From: Bacteroidales bacterium
GTDB taxonomy: Bacteria; Bacteroidota; Bacteroidia; Bacteroidales; Rikenellaceae
Assembly (NCBI GenBank): GCA_910574205.1
Contig: CAJSYJ010000002.1
Coordinates: forward strand, 62,001-126,000
Direction of reading: 5' to 3'
Length of the DNA stretch: 64,000 bases
How positions within the stretch are numbered: position 1 is the stretch's first letter; each line of letters starts with the position of its first letter. The notes beneath the pieces were generated by a model. It was not told the origin of the DNA, made no database searches, and saw only the letters and a program-made list of their open reading frames with translations. Positions 14,854 through 24,166 of this stretch are shown here, piece after piece. Made by a program: the position numbers and the translations under genes.

Positions 14854-15360
14854 ATGGATTTGGTTTTCAGATACAGAATGCTGAGCGACGAGAGCGACCA
14901 TTTCGTCCGCGACCTCGAAGTAATGCCGGAGATGACGCTGACAGAGTTTCATCGCTTCGTCTTCGAGGCTCTGGGATACGACGAGGCCATGGTCTCGATA
15001 TTCGCATCGGACGAGATGTGGAAGCGTCAACAGGAGTATACTCAGATCGATATGGGCGGCGATGCTGCTTCGGCGCCAAAACCTATGGACAGCGTGAGGC
15101 TGCTGGAAGTTACCGACCGTCTTCACGGACGCATGATATATGTGTTCGATATGCTCAACGACAGGGCTCTATACCTGGAATTGGTCGAGGTAAAACGCCC
15201 CGAAGCGGGTATGGAATATCCGCGCGTAGCCTTCGAACACGCCTCGGCGCCTGACCAGTACGACCCCGAAGCCACCGTCGACGAAGGCTCAATATTCGAG
15301 GAGATGATGGGCGACTACGGCGATTTCGACGGAGACGACAGCTATGACGACGAGATCTGA
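14854..15360 (+). CDS. Plasmid pRiA4b ORF-3-like protein
   Basis: A 168-residue acidic protein with the pRiA4b ORF-3 pattern: an FRYRMLSDESDHFVRDLEV opening strand, a TLTEFHRFVFEALGYD helix, and a later strand with an FxYDxGD-like region here degraded to VFDMLNDR. The C-terminus is a run of Asp/Glu/Gly/Tyr (about 150-168). Function is unknown; despite the name, chromosomal copies in Bacteroidetes show no sign of mobility. A -7 box TACATTTG at 14818-14825 supports the ATG at 14854. It overlaps miaA by 17 bases, so the two are likely co-expressed. Confidence 0.72.
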   Translation: MDLVFRYRMLSDESDHFVRDLEVMPEMTLTEFHRFVFEALGYDEAMVSIFASDEMWKRQQEYTQIDMGGDAASAPKPMDSVRLLEVTDRLHGRMIYVFDMLNDRALYLELVEVKRPEAGMEYPRVAFEHASAPDQYDPEATVDEGSIFEEMMGDYGDFDGDDSYDDEI

Positions 15361-16267
15361 GAGGCCTACGCTTGTGGTCGTGGTCGGCGCGACAGGTTCG
15401 GGCAAGACCGACCTTAGCATACGGCTGGCGGAGCACTACTCCTCGCCGATCGTATCGACCGACTCCCGCCAGATATACAAGGGCATGCCCATAGGTACGG
15501 CACAGCCCACGGCCGAGCAGCTGAGCAGGGTAGAGCATCACTTCATCGCAGAACGGCTGCCGCAGCAGGATTTCAACTGCGGAGAGTACGAGACGGAGGC
15601 GCTCCGACGGCTCGAAACGCTTTTCGAGCGACACCCGCTCGTGGTCGCCGCAGGCGGTTCGGGGCTCTATATCCAGGCTTTGTGCCATGGCATGGACGAT
15701 CTGCCGACAGCCGACAAGGAGCTGCGGCGCAAACTCAAAGAGCGTCTCGACACCGAAGGCATCGAAGCTCTGGCCGACGAGTTGTACCGGCTCGATCCGC
15801 AATGCCACGCCACGGTCGACAGATGCAACCCCGCCCGCGTGATGCGAGCCTTGGAGGTGTGTCTGTCAAGCGGCCGGCAATACTCGCAGCTGCGTACCGG
15901 CCGACGTCGGGAGCGTCCGTTCCGAACGATCAAGATAGGCACCGACATCGAGCGGGCGGAGCTGTATCGACGCATCGATCTGAGGGTAGATCGCATGGTG
16001 GCCGACGGACTCGAAGACGAGGTGCGGTCGCTGCTGCCGCTGCGCGACTGCAACGCTCTGCAAACGGTAGGGTATCGCGAGATATTCGACTATATCGACC
16101 ATAAGACGAGTTTCGACGAGGCGGTCGAAGCCATCAAGCGCAACACCCGCCGCTATGCCAAACGCCAGATGACGTGGTTCAGGCGCGACCCCGAGATAGC
16201 GTGGTTCGCCCCCGAAAAGGTCGAAGAGATAATAGCATATATCGACGCAAAGGTTTTGCAGAATTAA
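15344..16267 (+). CDS. miaA: tRNA dimethylallyltransferase
   Basis: A 307-residue enzyme that adds a dimethylallyl group to N6 of A37 in tRNAs reading UNN codons. The P-loop GATGSGKT lies near residues 15-22, followed by the STDSRQIYKGM substrate motif and the GTAQPT loop; the C-terminal RYAKRQMTWFR helix is also diagnostic. It overlaps the end of the upstream gene by 17 bases. The next feature is tRNA-Leu(TAA), whose promoter -33 box lies in the miaA 3' end. Confidence 0.95.
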   Translation: MTTRSERPTLVVVVGATGSGKTDLSIRLAEHYSSPIVSTDSRQIYKGMPIGTAQPTAEQLSRVEHHFIAERLPQQDFNCGEYETEALRRLETLFERHPLVVAAGGSGLYIQALCHGMDDLPTADKELRRKLKERLDTEGIEALADELYRLDPQCHATVDRCNPARVMRALEVCLSSGRQYSQLRTGRRRERPFRTIKIGTDIERAELYRRIDLRVDRMVADGLEDEVRSLLPLRDCNALQTVGYREIFDYIDHKTSFDEAVEAIKRNTRRYAKRQMTWFRRDPEIAWFAPEKVEEIIAYIDAKVLQN

Positions 16268-16285
16268 ATAAAAGTAGTACTTTTG
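16255..16285 (+). promoter_or_regulatory. tRNA-Leu promoter
   Basis: TTTG at 16255-16258 (inside miaA), 19 bases, TACTTTTG at 16278-16285 followed by C. The tRNA 5' end is 22 bases further on. Confidence 0.75.
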
Positions 16286-16307
16286 CACAATCGTCCGACG
16301 GCGAAGG

Positions 16308-16393
16308 GCTCGAATGGTGGAATAGGTAGACACGCCGGACTTAAAATCCTGTGACCAGTAATGGTCGTGCCGGTTCGACCCCGGCTTCGAGTA
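16308..16393 (+). tRNA. tRNA-Leu (anticodon TAA)
   Basis: An 86-base class II tRNA. Acceptor GCTCGAA/TTCGAGT (one G-T pair), anticodon loop CTTAAAA (anticodon TAA), a long variable arm (GACCAGTAATGGTC region), and a T arm around TTCGACC. Discriminator A at 16393; CCA is not encoded, unlike the tRNA-Gln gene. Confidence 0.95.
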
Positions 16394-16404
16394 CGACAAC
16401 GACG

Positions 16405-16445
16405 AATCCCGGAATCGGTACATCCGCTTTCGGGATTTCTTTTTT
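16405..16445 (+). terminator. Terminator after tRNA-Leu
   Basis: AATCCCG (16405-16411) pairs with CGGGATT (16431-16437), with an inner CGG/CCG stem, followed by TCTTTTTT. Confidence 0.75.
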
Positions 16446-16511
16446 CATGCATAGTTCTACGCACCGCAATTCATGACCGCAACATACGCCGACACGATGC
16501 CATATACGAAA

Positions 16512-16541
16512 CGCCCCTGCCGAGTACATGCGGCAGGGGCG
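16512..16541 (-). terminator. Terminator of the nfeD-floA operon
   Basis: Perfect 11-bp stem CGCCCCTGCCG (16512-16522) and CGGCAGGGGCG (16531-16541) with an 8-base loop, followed on the minus strand by TTTCGT. It lies 45 bases after the floA stop. Confidence 0.65.
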
Positions 16542-16585
16542 ATAGCATAAGCCGAGATACGATCCCGGCATAAGCGTCTTTACGG

Positions 16586-17554
16586 CTATTTCTTTTCGAT
16601 ATGCGATATGCTCTCGCGCATCTGCGTATCGGCCATGACATTCTTCATCTTGTAGTAGTCCATCACACCGAGATTGCCGTTGCGGAACGCCTCGGCCATA
16701 GCCAGCGGCACTTCGGCTTCGGCCAGGATGACTTTCGCACGGGCATCCTGCGCCTTGGCCTTGTTCTCCTGCTCCAACGCTACGGCCATAGCACGACGTT
16801 CCTCGGCCTTGGCCTGCGCGATGTTCTTGTCGGCATTGGCCTGATCCATTTGCAGCTGAGCGCCAATGTTCTTGCCCACATCTATATCGGCAATATCGAT
16901 CGAGAGTATCTCGAATGCGGTTCCGGCATCGAGTCCCTTGTCGAGCACCACGCGCGAGATCGAATCGGGATTCTCCAAGACCACCTTATGCGTTTCGGCC
17001 GAGCCGATCGACGAGACGATGCCCTCGCCCACACGAGCCAGCACGGTCTCCTCGCCCGCACCGCCGACAAGCTGGCGGATGTTGGCACGCACCGTCACTC
17101 GCGCCTTGGCGATGAGCTGTATGCCGTCCTTAGCCACAGCAGCCACCGGAGGGGTGTTTATGACCTTAGGGTTGACCGACATCTGCACGGCCTCGAACAC
17201 GTCGCGACCCGCCAGATCGATTGCCGTAGCCATATCGAACGACAGCATGATGTTGGCCTTCTGCGCCGATACCAGCGCATGCACGACATTAGTAACTTTG
17301 CCGCCCGCAAGGTAATGCGCCTCCAACTCGTTGGCGCTCAGATGCAGGCCGGCTTTCGTTCCCTCGATCATCGACGATACGATCTTCGATGGCGGCACCT
17401 TGCGCCAGCGCATCAGCACAAGCTGCAACAGGCTTATACGCACGCCCGACACCAGCGCCGAGAACCACAATCCGATCGGAATAAAGTAGAATATGAGCCA
17501 TATCGCCGCCAGCCCCAAAGCTACGACGATAGCAATCATGTGAGTTTCAGTCAT
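16586..17554 (-). CDS. floA: Flotillin-like protein FloA
   Basis: A 322-residue membrane scaffold. A hydrophobic N-terminal hairpin segment (about 6-40) anchors it; an SPFH-type domain follows, then a coiled-coil region of Ala/Glu/Lys repeats (about 225-290). The [19 protein letters not shown] stretch fits the FloA (UPF0365) signature. FloA forms membrane foci that organise lipid-associated protein complexes. The stop of nfeD is 7 bases upstream, the standard nfeD-floA pairing. Last gene of the minus-strand operon that starts at 21864. Confidence 0.94.
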   Translation of the reverse strand: MTETHMIAIVVALGLAAIWLIFYFIPIGLWFSALVSGVRISLLQLVLMRWRKVPPSKIVSSMIEGTKAGLHLSANELEAHYLAGGKVTNVVHALVSAQKANIMLSFDMATAIDLAGRDVFEAVQMSVNPKVINTPPVAAVAKDGIQLIAKARVTVRANIRQLVGGAGEETVLARVGEGIVSSIGSAETHKVVLENPDSISRVVLDKGLDAGTAFEILSIDIADIDVGKNIGAQLQMDQANADKNIAQAKAEERRAMAVALEQENKAKAQDARAKVILAEAEVPLAMAEAFRNGNLGVMDYYKMKNVMADTQMRESISHIEKK

Positions 17555-17561
17555 AATGGTT

Positions 17562-18020
17562 TTATTTTACAGGTTTGACAATTATTGAGAAATCATCGAA
17601 GTCGACAGCCTCGACCTCGACTCCCGAGTCGATATAGCCAGCCTGCGACTTGGCCTCGTACATACGGCCTGCGAACTCGACGCGACCCACCGGCGCAAGG
17701 CGCGAGACGGTTCGGCCGCGCTCGCCGACAGCCACCGGCATCGACTCCTCGCGGTTGGACGATGTAATGCGCTGTTCGAGCGACAGACGCCGCCACGTCT
17801 TCGAACGCAGCGATACGGCAATGACGATCAGCGACAGCACGACTATCGCCGCGATGCACCACAATCCGGTCTCGGTGGAGAATCTGTCGAAAGCGACATA
17901 TACGGCACCACCGTAACATGCCAGCGAAAGGAATGCACCTACCGAGAGTCCCGGCAGCAGAAACAGTTCGGCGAAAAGAAACACCAAGCCGCAAACGATC
18001 AACAAGATTATCATCCACAT
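17562..18020 (-). CDS. nfeD: NfeD family membrane protein
   Basis: A 152-residue protein with three or four hydrophobic helices in the first 80 residues and a C-terminal OB-fold domain (about 90-150) with a [20 protein letters not shown] core. It is a short-form NfeD, without the ClpP-like protease domain. NfeD proteins pair with flotillins or stomatins, and floA follows 7 bases downstream. The upstream SPOR-like gene ends 21 bases before it. Confidence 0.88.
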   Translation of the reverse strand: MWMIILLIVCGLVFLFAELFLLPGLSVGAFLSLACYGGAVYVAFDRFSTETGLWCIAAIVVLSLIVIAVSLRSKTWRRLSLEQRITSSNREESMPVAVGERGRTVSRLAPVGRVEFAGRMYEAKSQAGYIDSGVEVEAVDFDDFSIIVKPVK

Positions 18021-18041
18021 AGGCTTCTTATTTTGAGGTTA

Positions 18042-19607
18042 TCATTCTACTTCTATCTCCATGACCTCGACACCGAGGCGCGGATCGGTACGGCCGATCA
18101 TCTCGGCCAGTCTGTCGGCCACGGCGCGGTCGGCGTATGTGCCGACGACATATTCGCCGTCTCCGGCACGCGAGATCTCCTTGCCATCGCCCTCAGCCGC
18201 GATCATGTCGACCACCTCGCGCGGCAGCGCCTCGGGCGAGGCGATCTGCACGGCATACCGTATACCCGTGACCGGCTCCGCCGAAGGATCCTCCTCCGCA
18301 GCCAGAGTCAGGTTGGTCATCTCGCCGTCGGCCCAGCGGCATATCTGCGGTGCGCGGAAACCTCTCTCCGAGAGCTGCTGCTTGGCTCGCTCGGCCTCCG
18401 CACGGGTGGCATAACCGCCGGCATAGTAACAATACATCTGCTCATCGTCGCGATCGATATACAACGGATATACGCCTTTGAACAGCGTCATCGGCTGTCG
18501 CGTCTTGAATCTGCCCAGCAGTAGGCGGTATATGGTGCCCTCGTCGTAAACCTTCAACTTGGGCAGCGGATTATTGGCATTATAGAACGACGTGCGGCCG
18601 AATGCCACCGGCTGGTAGTCGAGGAACAGACGTCGCGCCAGATCGATACGGTCGAGGCGGTAATCGTATTGCGGAATGCTCTTGTCGGCCGCCGCGAGCG
18701 AGTCGACAGCCGCCGTGAGCGACATTGCCTCGGCGAAGCGCCGCTCGTAGCCGGCCAAGACGGGCTTGCCGACGCAGTAGCGTGTCAACGCATCGGATAT
18801 GTACATGCCCTCGGCGCCGGCACTCTGCTGACGCATCACTGCAAATTCGCTCTCCATACGGTCGAGTATGTCCGTGCGGCCGTGCTTCTCCAACACAAGA
18901 CCGTAGGCATACGACTTCGAATCCACGATATGCGACCAGTCGTCGGCAATGCTCTGCGACAACGAATCGAGACATCTGCGGCACGCACCGTAATCGGTAT
19001 ATATCGAGTCGGCCGCGATCTCGTCGTCGGCCGCGGCGTATGCCAGTGATAGTATCTTCAACCTGTCGTAGGCAGCGATCAGCGTGTCGACGGCGCGGAC
19101 TATGGATATCTCTCGCCCATGCGCCGACCGCAATTCTGCATAATCCTCGGCCGAGAGTTCCTCGCGCAGACAGTCGTTGTCGACCAGATTGCGTCTGACG
19201 ACGACCGGGCGCACGACACCCGTATCGGTCTGCTCCCCGACATCCGTCCGCTCGACGCTGCTAAGACGCGACAGCACCCACCCCTGTTCGATCGTATTGA
19301 TCCTATCGGCTATGAATCCCTTGCGGGTGCGTATCTGGAATATGTTGTCCTCCAAGCCGACTATGTAATCCGCAAAGCCGTCGCGGTCTTCCACCTCGAC
19401 GAAACGGCTTCGCGCCGACTCGATGAGATTTACGATCGAGTCCTCGCGGTGTTGCAGGATCTCGGTGTCGCGTAGCAGCGACATATACTCCTCGTTGCTC
19501 TCCAACCCGGCTATGCGTGCCGTGACCGTCTGTGCCGACAGATCATCCGCAGCACATACCGCCAGCAACGCCGAAAGGGCCGATATGAATCTTAGAAGGT
19601 TCTTCAT
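18042..19607 (-). CDS. Secreted protein with C-terminal SPOR-like repeats
   Basis: A 521-residue protein with a signal peptide (about 1-26, cleavage after DDLSAQ). The middle (about 30-340) is helical and Leu/Arg/Asp-rich. The C-terminal 170 residues contain two SPOR-like units: one has YRLLLGRFKTRQ and YAGGYATRAEAERAKQQL, the other YAVQIASPEALP and YVVGTYADRAVADRLAEM. SPOR domains bind denuded peptidoglycan, so an envelope role is inferred. The start ATG at 19605-19607 overlaps the trkH stop by one base (TAATG). A longer open frame to 20186 lies inside trkH and is rejected. No family match for the middle part is recognised. Confidence 0.75.
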   Translation of the reverse strand: MKNLLRFISALSALLAVCAADDLSAQTVTARIAGLESNEEYMSLLRDTEILQHREDSIVNLIESARSRFVEVEDRDGFADYIVGLEDNIFQIRTRKGFIADRINTIEQGWVLSRLSSVERTDVGEQTDTGVVRPVVVRRNLVDNDCLREELSAEDYAELRSAHGREISIVRAVDTLIAAYDRLKILSLAYAAADDEIAADSIYTDYGACRRCLDSLSQSIADDWSHIVDSKSYAYGLVLEKHGRTDILDRMESEFAVMRQQSAGAEGMYISDALTRYCVGKPVLAGYERRFAEAMSLTAAVDSLAAADKSIPQYDYRLDRIDLARRLFLDYQPVAFGRTSFYNANNPLPKLKVYDEGTIYRLLLGRFKTRQPMTLFKGVYPLYIDRDDEQMYCYYAGGYATRAEAERAKQQLSERGFRAPQICRWADGEMTNLTLAAEEDPSAEPVTGIRYAVQIASPEALPREVVDMIAAEGDGKEISRAGDGEYVVGTYADRAVADRLAEMIGRTDPRLGVEVMEIEVE

Positions 19608-21052
19608 TATCTCCAATATCTGATAAAGAAAAGCTGTATGAATCCGAATATTTCCAAACGTCCCAGCAGCATCAGCAGCGAGCCGTTGAGTTTCAATATG
19701 GCGGGGAATGCGGCGTAGTTGTTCATCGATCCGACATCGCCGAAGCCGGGGCCGACATTGCCAGCGCACGCGATAGAGGCCGAAAAGCCCGTTATCAGAT
19801 CGGCACCGAACATCGTGTTTACCACCGTACCCACCAGAATCAACATTATGTATGCCACGACGAATATTACCACCGAGTCCAGCACCGCATCGTCCTGCAC
19901 CGTACCGTCGATCTTGGTACGTATGACGGCATTGGGATGCTGTTGCAGTTTGAGTCTGTTGCGTATCATCTTGCCCGACAGCAGCAGACGGTTGACTTTC
20001 ATACCGCCCGCCGTCGAACCGGCACATGCGCACACCACCGAGCAGAAGAGCAGCAGCACCACCGCCAGCGATGTCCACGTATTGGTATCGGCTATGGCGA
20101 AACCCGAAGTGGTGGTTACCGAAACCACATGGAACAGCGAGCGCCGCAGCGAGTCGACGAACGAGGGATAGACGTCCTGCCCCCACAGGCTCATAGCCAC
20201 AACGAGGGCTATTACGGCCATCATGCCGACATAAACGCGAACGACCTCCGAGCGGAATATATTGTTGCGCCGGCCGAGTACCGTGGCGTACAGTATGCCG
20301 AAATGTATACCGGCCAGCGTCATCGCAACGACGAGCACGGTCTCTATCGCCGCACTGTCATAAAATGCGATGCTCGTATTCTTGGTGCTGAATCCGCACG
20401 TGCTGCATGCCGACATGGCATGCGTAACGGCATCGAACCAGCACATGCCCGATATTTTAAGCAGCAGGGTAGTGACCAGCGTAAGACCCACGTACACGAT
20501 TATCAAGATGCGCACTATGACCTGGGTGCGATACTGGTAGTTGTCCTTGGCTATGGTCGACAACTCGACATTGGAGAGCATGAGCTTGTTTTTGCCAAGC
20601 GACGGCAGGATAACCAGAGCGAACATAACAACGCCCACGCCGCCGATCCATGCCGTCGACATGCGCCAGAACTGCAATCCTCGCGGCAGATCCTCCACGT
20701 CGTTCAGGATCGATGCCCCCGTGGTAGTAAATCCCGAGACGCTCTCGAACCATGCGTTGACCGGCGTGAACTCGCCGCCCCATATCAGATACGGGAACAT
20801 GCCCACGATGCACGCCACCAGCCACGAACCCACGACGATGCAGTATCCCTCCTTGATCTTGATCTGCTCGGCACGCTCGACGAAGATCAACGGGAAGCCG
20901 CCCAGCAGCGCCGTCAGAAACGACGACAGCAGCAGCGGATAGTAAGCCGAATCGCGTCCGTTGACAAGCGACACGACAGCCGACATGAGCATGAATGCCG
21001 CTATGAACAGCAGCACCATACCGATGTATCGTATCACGACATGCAGTCTCAT
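19607..21052 (-). CDS. trkH: TrkH-family potassium uptake membrane subunit
   Basis: A 481-residue polytopic membrane protein with four P-loop repeats. Selectivity-filter segments are visible: SGFTTTGAS, CSTCGFST, TTTSGFA and AGNVGPGFG. It is the ion-conducting subunit of a Trk/Ktr K+ importer, normally gated by a cytosolic TrkA/KtrA protein; none is encoded in the window. It is the second gene in the run 21864-16586, 32 bases after the four-helix-bundle/HAMP protein and overlapping the SPOR-like gene by one base. Confidence 0.92.
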   Translation of the reverse strand: MRLHVVIRYIGMVLLFIAAFMLMSAVVSLVNGRDSAYYPLLLSSFLTALLGGFPLIFVERAEQIKIKEGYCIVVGSWLVACIVGMFPYLIWGGEFTPVNAWFESVSGFTTTGASILNDVEDLPRGLQFWRMSTAWIGGVGVVMFALVILPSLGKNKLMLSNVELSTIAKDNYQYRTQVIVRILIIVYVGLTLVTTLLLKISGMCWFDAVTHAMSACSTCGFSTKNTSIAFYDSAAIETVLVVAMTLAGIHFGILYATVLGRRNNIFRSEVVRVYVGMMAVIALVVAMSLWGQDVYPSFVDSLRRSLFHVVSVTTTSGFAIADTNTWTSLAVVLLLFCSVVCACAGSTAGGMKVNRLLLSGKMIRNRLKLQQHPNAVIRTKIDGTVQDDAVLDSVVIFVVAYIMLILVGTVVNTMFGADLITGFSASIACAGNVGPGFGDVGSMNNYAAFPAILKLNGSLLMLLGRLEIFGFIQLFFIRYWR

Positions 21053-21084
21053 AAATCAAACGGATTCGAGTTAAGCGCCGGCAA

Positions 21085-21864
21085 TCATGGCAGACGCGAT
21101 ATAAGCGACTTGATCCTCTCCTTCAACTCGCTCAGCTCGTCGCGACATGTCATCGTCGCATCGAACGGCACCTTGAAGGTCAGAAAGTCGCCCAGACTCT
21201 TGTTCATGCGCAACACCGGACGGATGTAATAAACCGATAGGAAATAATAAAACATAATTACCACGACGATCATTACCACCAGCGAGATGAATACGGGCGT
21301 AACCGCACGGTAAGCCGTGCGGCTCAGACGGTTGACATCGGGTCCGAGGGTGCTCTGCGCACCGGTCATGTATCTGGTTATATGCGACGCGACGTCGACG
21401 TATTCGTCCTTGTAGGAGTCGACATACCAGTCGCGCGAGGTAAACTGCTCGTCGAACGGCAGCTTGCCGTCGAGATAATCCATGACCATCGAATTGAGCA
21501 CGCCGACATGTACGGCGAGCGAATCGACAGCCGCACCGTCGACCCTTGCATCGGCCAGCGAGACGGCATCGGAGAGACGTGCTATGGCATTCTTGCAGAC
21601 ATCGCGATAGGCGAGCGAGTCCTCGCCGATAACGGCCAGACATATCACGGCATCGTTCTGTTCGTTGAGCGCCGAAATCATCTCGCCCGCCAGCTCAACG
21701 TTCGACTTGCTCGCAAGCAGAATCTCCTCCGTGTCGTTGCTGACACGTCCCAACTCGAACAGCGACACCATTCCCGAGAAGAACAGCAGCAGTACGATGC
21801 TGACGAATCCGACAAACATGCGTTTGCGTATTCCGCCGATCGTTAACAATTTGAATCGCGACAT
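21085..21864 (-). CDS. Four-helix-bundle/HAMP membrane protein without kinase domain
   Basis: About 259 residues: a short cytosolic start, TM1 (about 14-37), a periplasmic helical domain of about 140 residues of the MCP four-helix-bundle type, TM2 (about 188-212), then a HAMP-like helix pair with a RDELSELKERIKSLISRL end. There is no histidine kinase or chemotaxis output domain. A -7 box (TATCTTTG, minus 21886-21893) lies upstream and overlaps the alternative start at 21888, so I use the ATG at 21864. It heads a likely operon with trkH, SPOR-like, nfeD and floA. Ligand and partner are unknown. Confidence 0.7.
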   Translation of the reverse strand: MSRFKLLTIGGIRKRMFVGFVSIVLLLFFSGMVSLFELGRVSNDTEEILLASKSNVELAGEMISALNEQNDAVICLAVIGEDSLAYRDVCKNAIARLSDAVSLADARVDGAAVDSLAVHVGVLNSMVMDYLDGKLPFDEQFTSRDWYVDSYKDEYVDVASHITRYMTGAQSTLGPDVNRLSRTAYRAVTPVFISLVVMIVVVIMFYYFLSVYYIRPVLRMNKSLGDFLTFKVPFDATMTCRDELSELKERIKSLISRLP

Positions 21865-21908
21865 TGCAATAGAGTTAAATATCCGCAAAGATAACGTTTT
21901 CGGGCTAA

Positions 21909-23207
21909 TTAAGCAATTATTTCCGCCGTTATATCGCCGTTTTCGTCCATGTGCAACAACCGCACCCTACATATCCGGTTGACGGCTCCGGCATCGTAAG
22001 GCGCAACCGCGCGCAAGTAGTTTCCCGTGTATCCGTACATCATGCCGCCGCGCACCGTGCTCTCGAACAGCACCTCCGCCTGCGAGCCGACGTATCTGCG
22101 GCAGAAATCCCCATGCAGGCGCGCCGAGAGCTCTTCCAGCCGCTGCACGCGCCGGGTCGCCTCCGACGGCTGCACCTTGCCGGGCAGCTCTACGGCCGGC
22201 GTTCCGGGTCGCTCCGAGAATGGAAATATATGCAGGAACGACGGTGCGAGACCGTCCAGGAAATCGTATGTACGCCCGAACTCCGCATCGTCCTCGCCGG
22301 GAAATCCGACGATCACGTCGACACCGATGAAGACATCGGGCATCGACTCCCGTATGCGGGCGATGCGCTCTGCATACTTGGCCGTCGTATAACGCCGCCG
22401 CATCAGACCGAGAATCCTGTCCGAACCGCTTTGGAGCGGTATATGGAAGTGATGCTGAAACTTGGACGAGGCCGCGCAGAATGCTATGATCTCGTCGGTC
22501 AGCAGATTAGGCTCTATGCTCGATATCCGGTATCGTTCGATGCCCTCCACTGCGTCCAATGCGCGCAGCAGCTCGATGAAGCTCTCGCCCGTAGAACGTC
22601 CGAAATCGCCCGTATTGACACCCGTGATGACGATCTCCCTCTGTCCGCCGGCCGCTATCTCGCGCGCCTGCGAGACTATATCGGCAATCGGTATGTTGCG
22701 GCTCCCGCCGCGTGCATAGTGTATCGTGCAGTACGAGCACTTGTAGTCGCAGCCGTCCTGAACCTTCAAGAAGGCACGTGTGCGGTCGCCGCTCGAAAAG
22801 GCAGCGAAGAAGCGCGTCAGGTCCTCGACGTGACAGCTCGACACGATGCCGCCGCGCCCGGCCAACAGCTCTACCACCCGTTTATATATATCGCCCTTAT
22901 CGTTGTTGCTAAGCACTATATCCACTCCCTCTATCGCCGCAATCTCGTTCGGTTTGAGCTGTGCGTAACACCCCGTTACCGCGATCACGGCATCGGGGTT
23001 GCGCCGATGAATCTTGCGTATTATATTGCGGCACTTCTTGTCGGCATGCTCCGTTACCGAGCAGCTGTTTATAACGGCGATATCGGTGGCGGCATCCGGT
23101 GCGACACGCACGAAGCCGCCCTTGTCGAACTCGCGGGCAATGGTCGACGTCTCGGAAAAGTTGAGCTTGCAGCCCAACGTATGAAAATTGACTCTCTTAT
23201 GCTCCAT
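21909..23207 (-). CDS. mtaB: tRNA t6A37 methylthiotransferase MtaB
   Basis: A 432-residue radical-SAM enzyme. The N-terminal UPF0004 domain (about 1-115) holds three cluster Cys, in TLGCKLN, INSCSVTE and VTGCYAQ. The radical-SAM CxxxCxxC motif reads CDYKCSYC near residue 148, and a TRAM-like domain ends the protein. MtaB converts t6A to ms2t6A at position 37 of tRNAs; the KLNFSE context favours MtaB over MiaB/RimO. Start: ATG at 23207, preceded by a clear Shine-Dalgarno-like GGGAGGAGAT, in place of the longer open frame to 23321. Confidence 0.9.
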   Translation of the reverse strand: MEHKRVNFHTLGCKLNFSETSTIAREFDKGGFVRVAPDAATDIAVINSCSVTEHADKKCRNIIRKIHRRNPDAVIAVTGCYAQLKPNEIAAIEGVDIVLSNNDKGDIYKRVVELLAGRGGIVSSCHVEDLTRFFAAFSSGDRTRAFLKVQDGCDYKCSYCTIHYARGGSRNIPIADIVSQAREIAAGGQREIVITGVNTGDFGRSTGESFIELLRALDAVEGIERYRISSIEPNLLTDEIIAFCAASSKFQHHFHIPLQSGSDRILGLMRRRYTTAKYAERIARIRESMPDVFIGVDVIVGFPGEDDAEFGRTYDFLDGLAPSFLHIFPFSERPGTPAVELPGKVQPSEATRRVQRLEELSARLHGDFCRRYVGSQAEVLFESTVRGGMMYGYTGNYLRAVAPYDAGAVNRICRVRLLHMDENGDITAEIIA

Positions 23208-23338
23208 GTAATCTCCTCCCGCAGGTGCGGGATACGTTTTATAATCGGGCGAAGTTAGTAAAAGTTGTACGAAAGTGGAAAAACTTTTAGCGTTATGACG
23301 GAAAAAACGGTAAATTTGCACACATATTTTTTCGCAAT

Positions 23339-24166
23339 TTGGAGTTCATTTACGACATATTCCGCTACGACTTTCTCGGCAACGCCTTTCTGGCATGCGT
23401 GCTGTCGGGCATAACGTGCGGCGTCATAGGCACATATATAGTCGCACGACGCATGGTTTTCCTCTGCGGAGGCATCACGCACGCATCGTTCGGCGGTCTG
23501 GGCATAGCGTTCTATTACGGTTTCGACCCGTTGGCCGGAGCACTGTGCTTCGCCGCCATATCGTCCGTGGGTACGGAGTGGGCTTCGCGCCGGGGCCGCA
23601 TACGCGAGGATTCTGCCATAGGCATAATATGGTCTGTCGGCATGGCCGTCGGCGCCCTGTTCATGACCCTGCGACCGGGCTATGCGTCGGACCTGACGAG
23701 CTATCTATTCGGCAGCATACTGCTCGTCGACCGCACCGACATCGTATTCATGACACTCCTTACGGTTGCCGTTGCGGCCGGAGCGGTGCTGTGGATCAGA
23801 CCCATAATGTATATGACGTTCGATAACGAGTATGCCGCCAGTCAGGGCATACGCACCGAGCGCATATCATATATCATGGCCGTCGTGACGGCCATAACGA
23901 TCGTACTCTCGATCAAGATAATGGGCATCATCCTGCTGCTGTCGCTTCTGACCATGCCGGTGGTAATAGTCAACTCCGTGACCAAATCCTACGCGGCGAT
24001 AGCCGCATGGTCGGCCGTAGTCGCCACAGCGGGCAACATCGCCGGTTTCGTCCTAAGCTATCATCTCGACATACCGACTGGCAGCTGCATAATATTTACC
24101 TTCTGCGCGGTGTTGGTTATCGTAAAACTGTTAACTTTGCGCAGAAAACAAGTCGCCGGAGCATGA
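23339..24166 (+). CDS. Metal ABC transporter permease (ZnuB/MntB-like)
   Basis: A 275-residue inner-membrane permease of the ABC-3 family with about eight helices, importing Zn, Mn or Fe. The early GTYIVARRMVFLCGGITHASFGGLG segment is the family hallmark. The start is TTG at 23339: there is no in-frame ATG, a -7 box TAAATTTG at 23311-23318 is well placed, and relatives begin with Met-Glu-Phe. The ATPase and binding-protein genes are not adjacent. It overlaps the next gene by ATGA at 24163-24166. Confidence 0.85.
   Translation: MEFIYDIFRYDFLGNAFLACVLSGITCGVIGTYIVARRMVFLCGGITHASFGGLGIAFYYGFDPLAGALCFAAISSVGTEWASRRGRIREDSAIGIIWSVGMAVGALFMTLRPGYASDLTSYLFGSILLVDRTDIVFMTLLTVAVAAGAVLWIRPIMYMTFDNEYAASQGIRTERISYIMAVVTAITIVLSIKIMGIILLLSLLTMPVVIVNSVTKSYAAIAAWSAVVATAGNIAGFVLSYHLDIPTGSCIIFTFCAVLVIVKLLTLRRKQVAGA

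Noticed and set aside
14854..15360. Mobile-element gene because of the pRiA4b plasmid name
   Set aside because: No inverted repeats, transposase or integrase nearby; it overlaps the housekeeping gene miaA and looks chromosomal.
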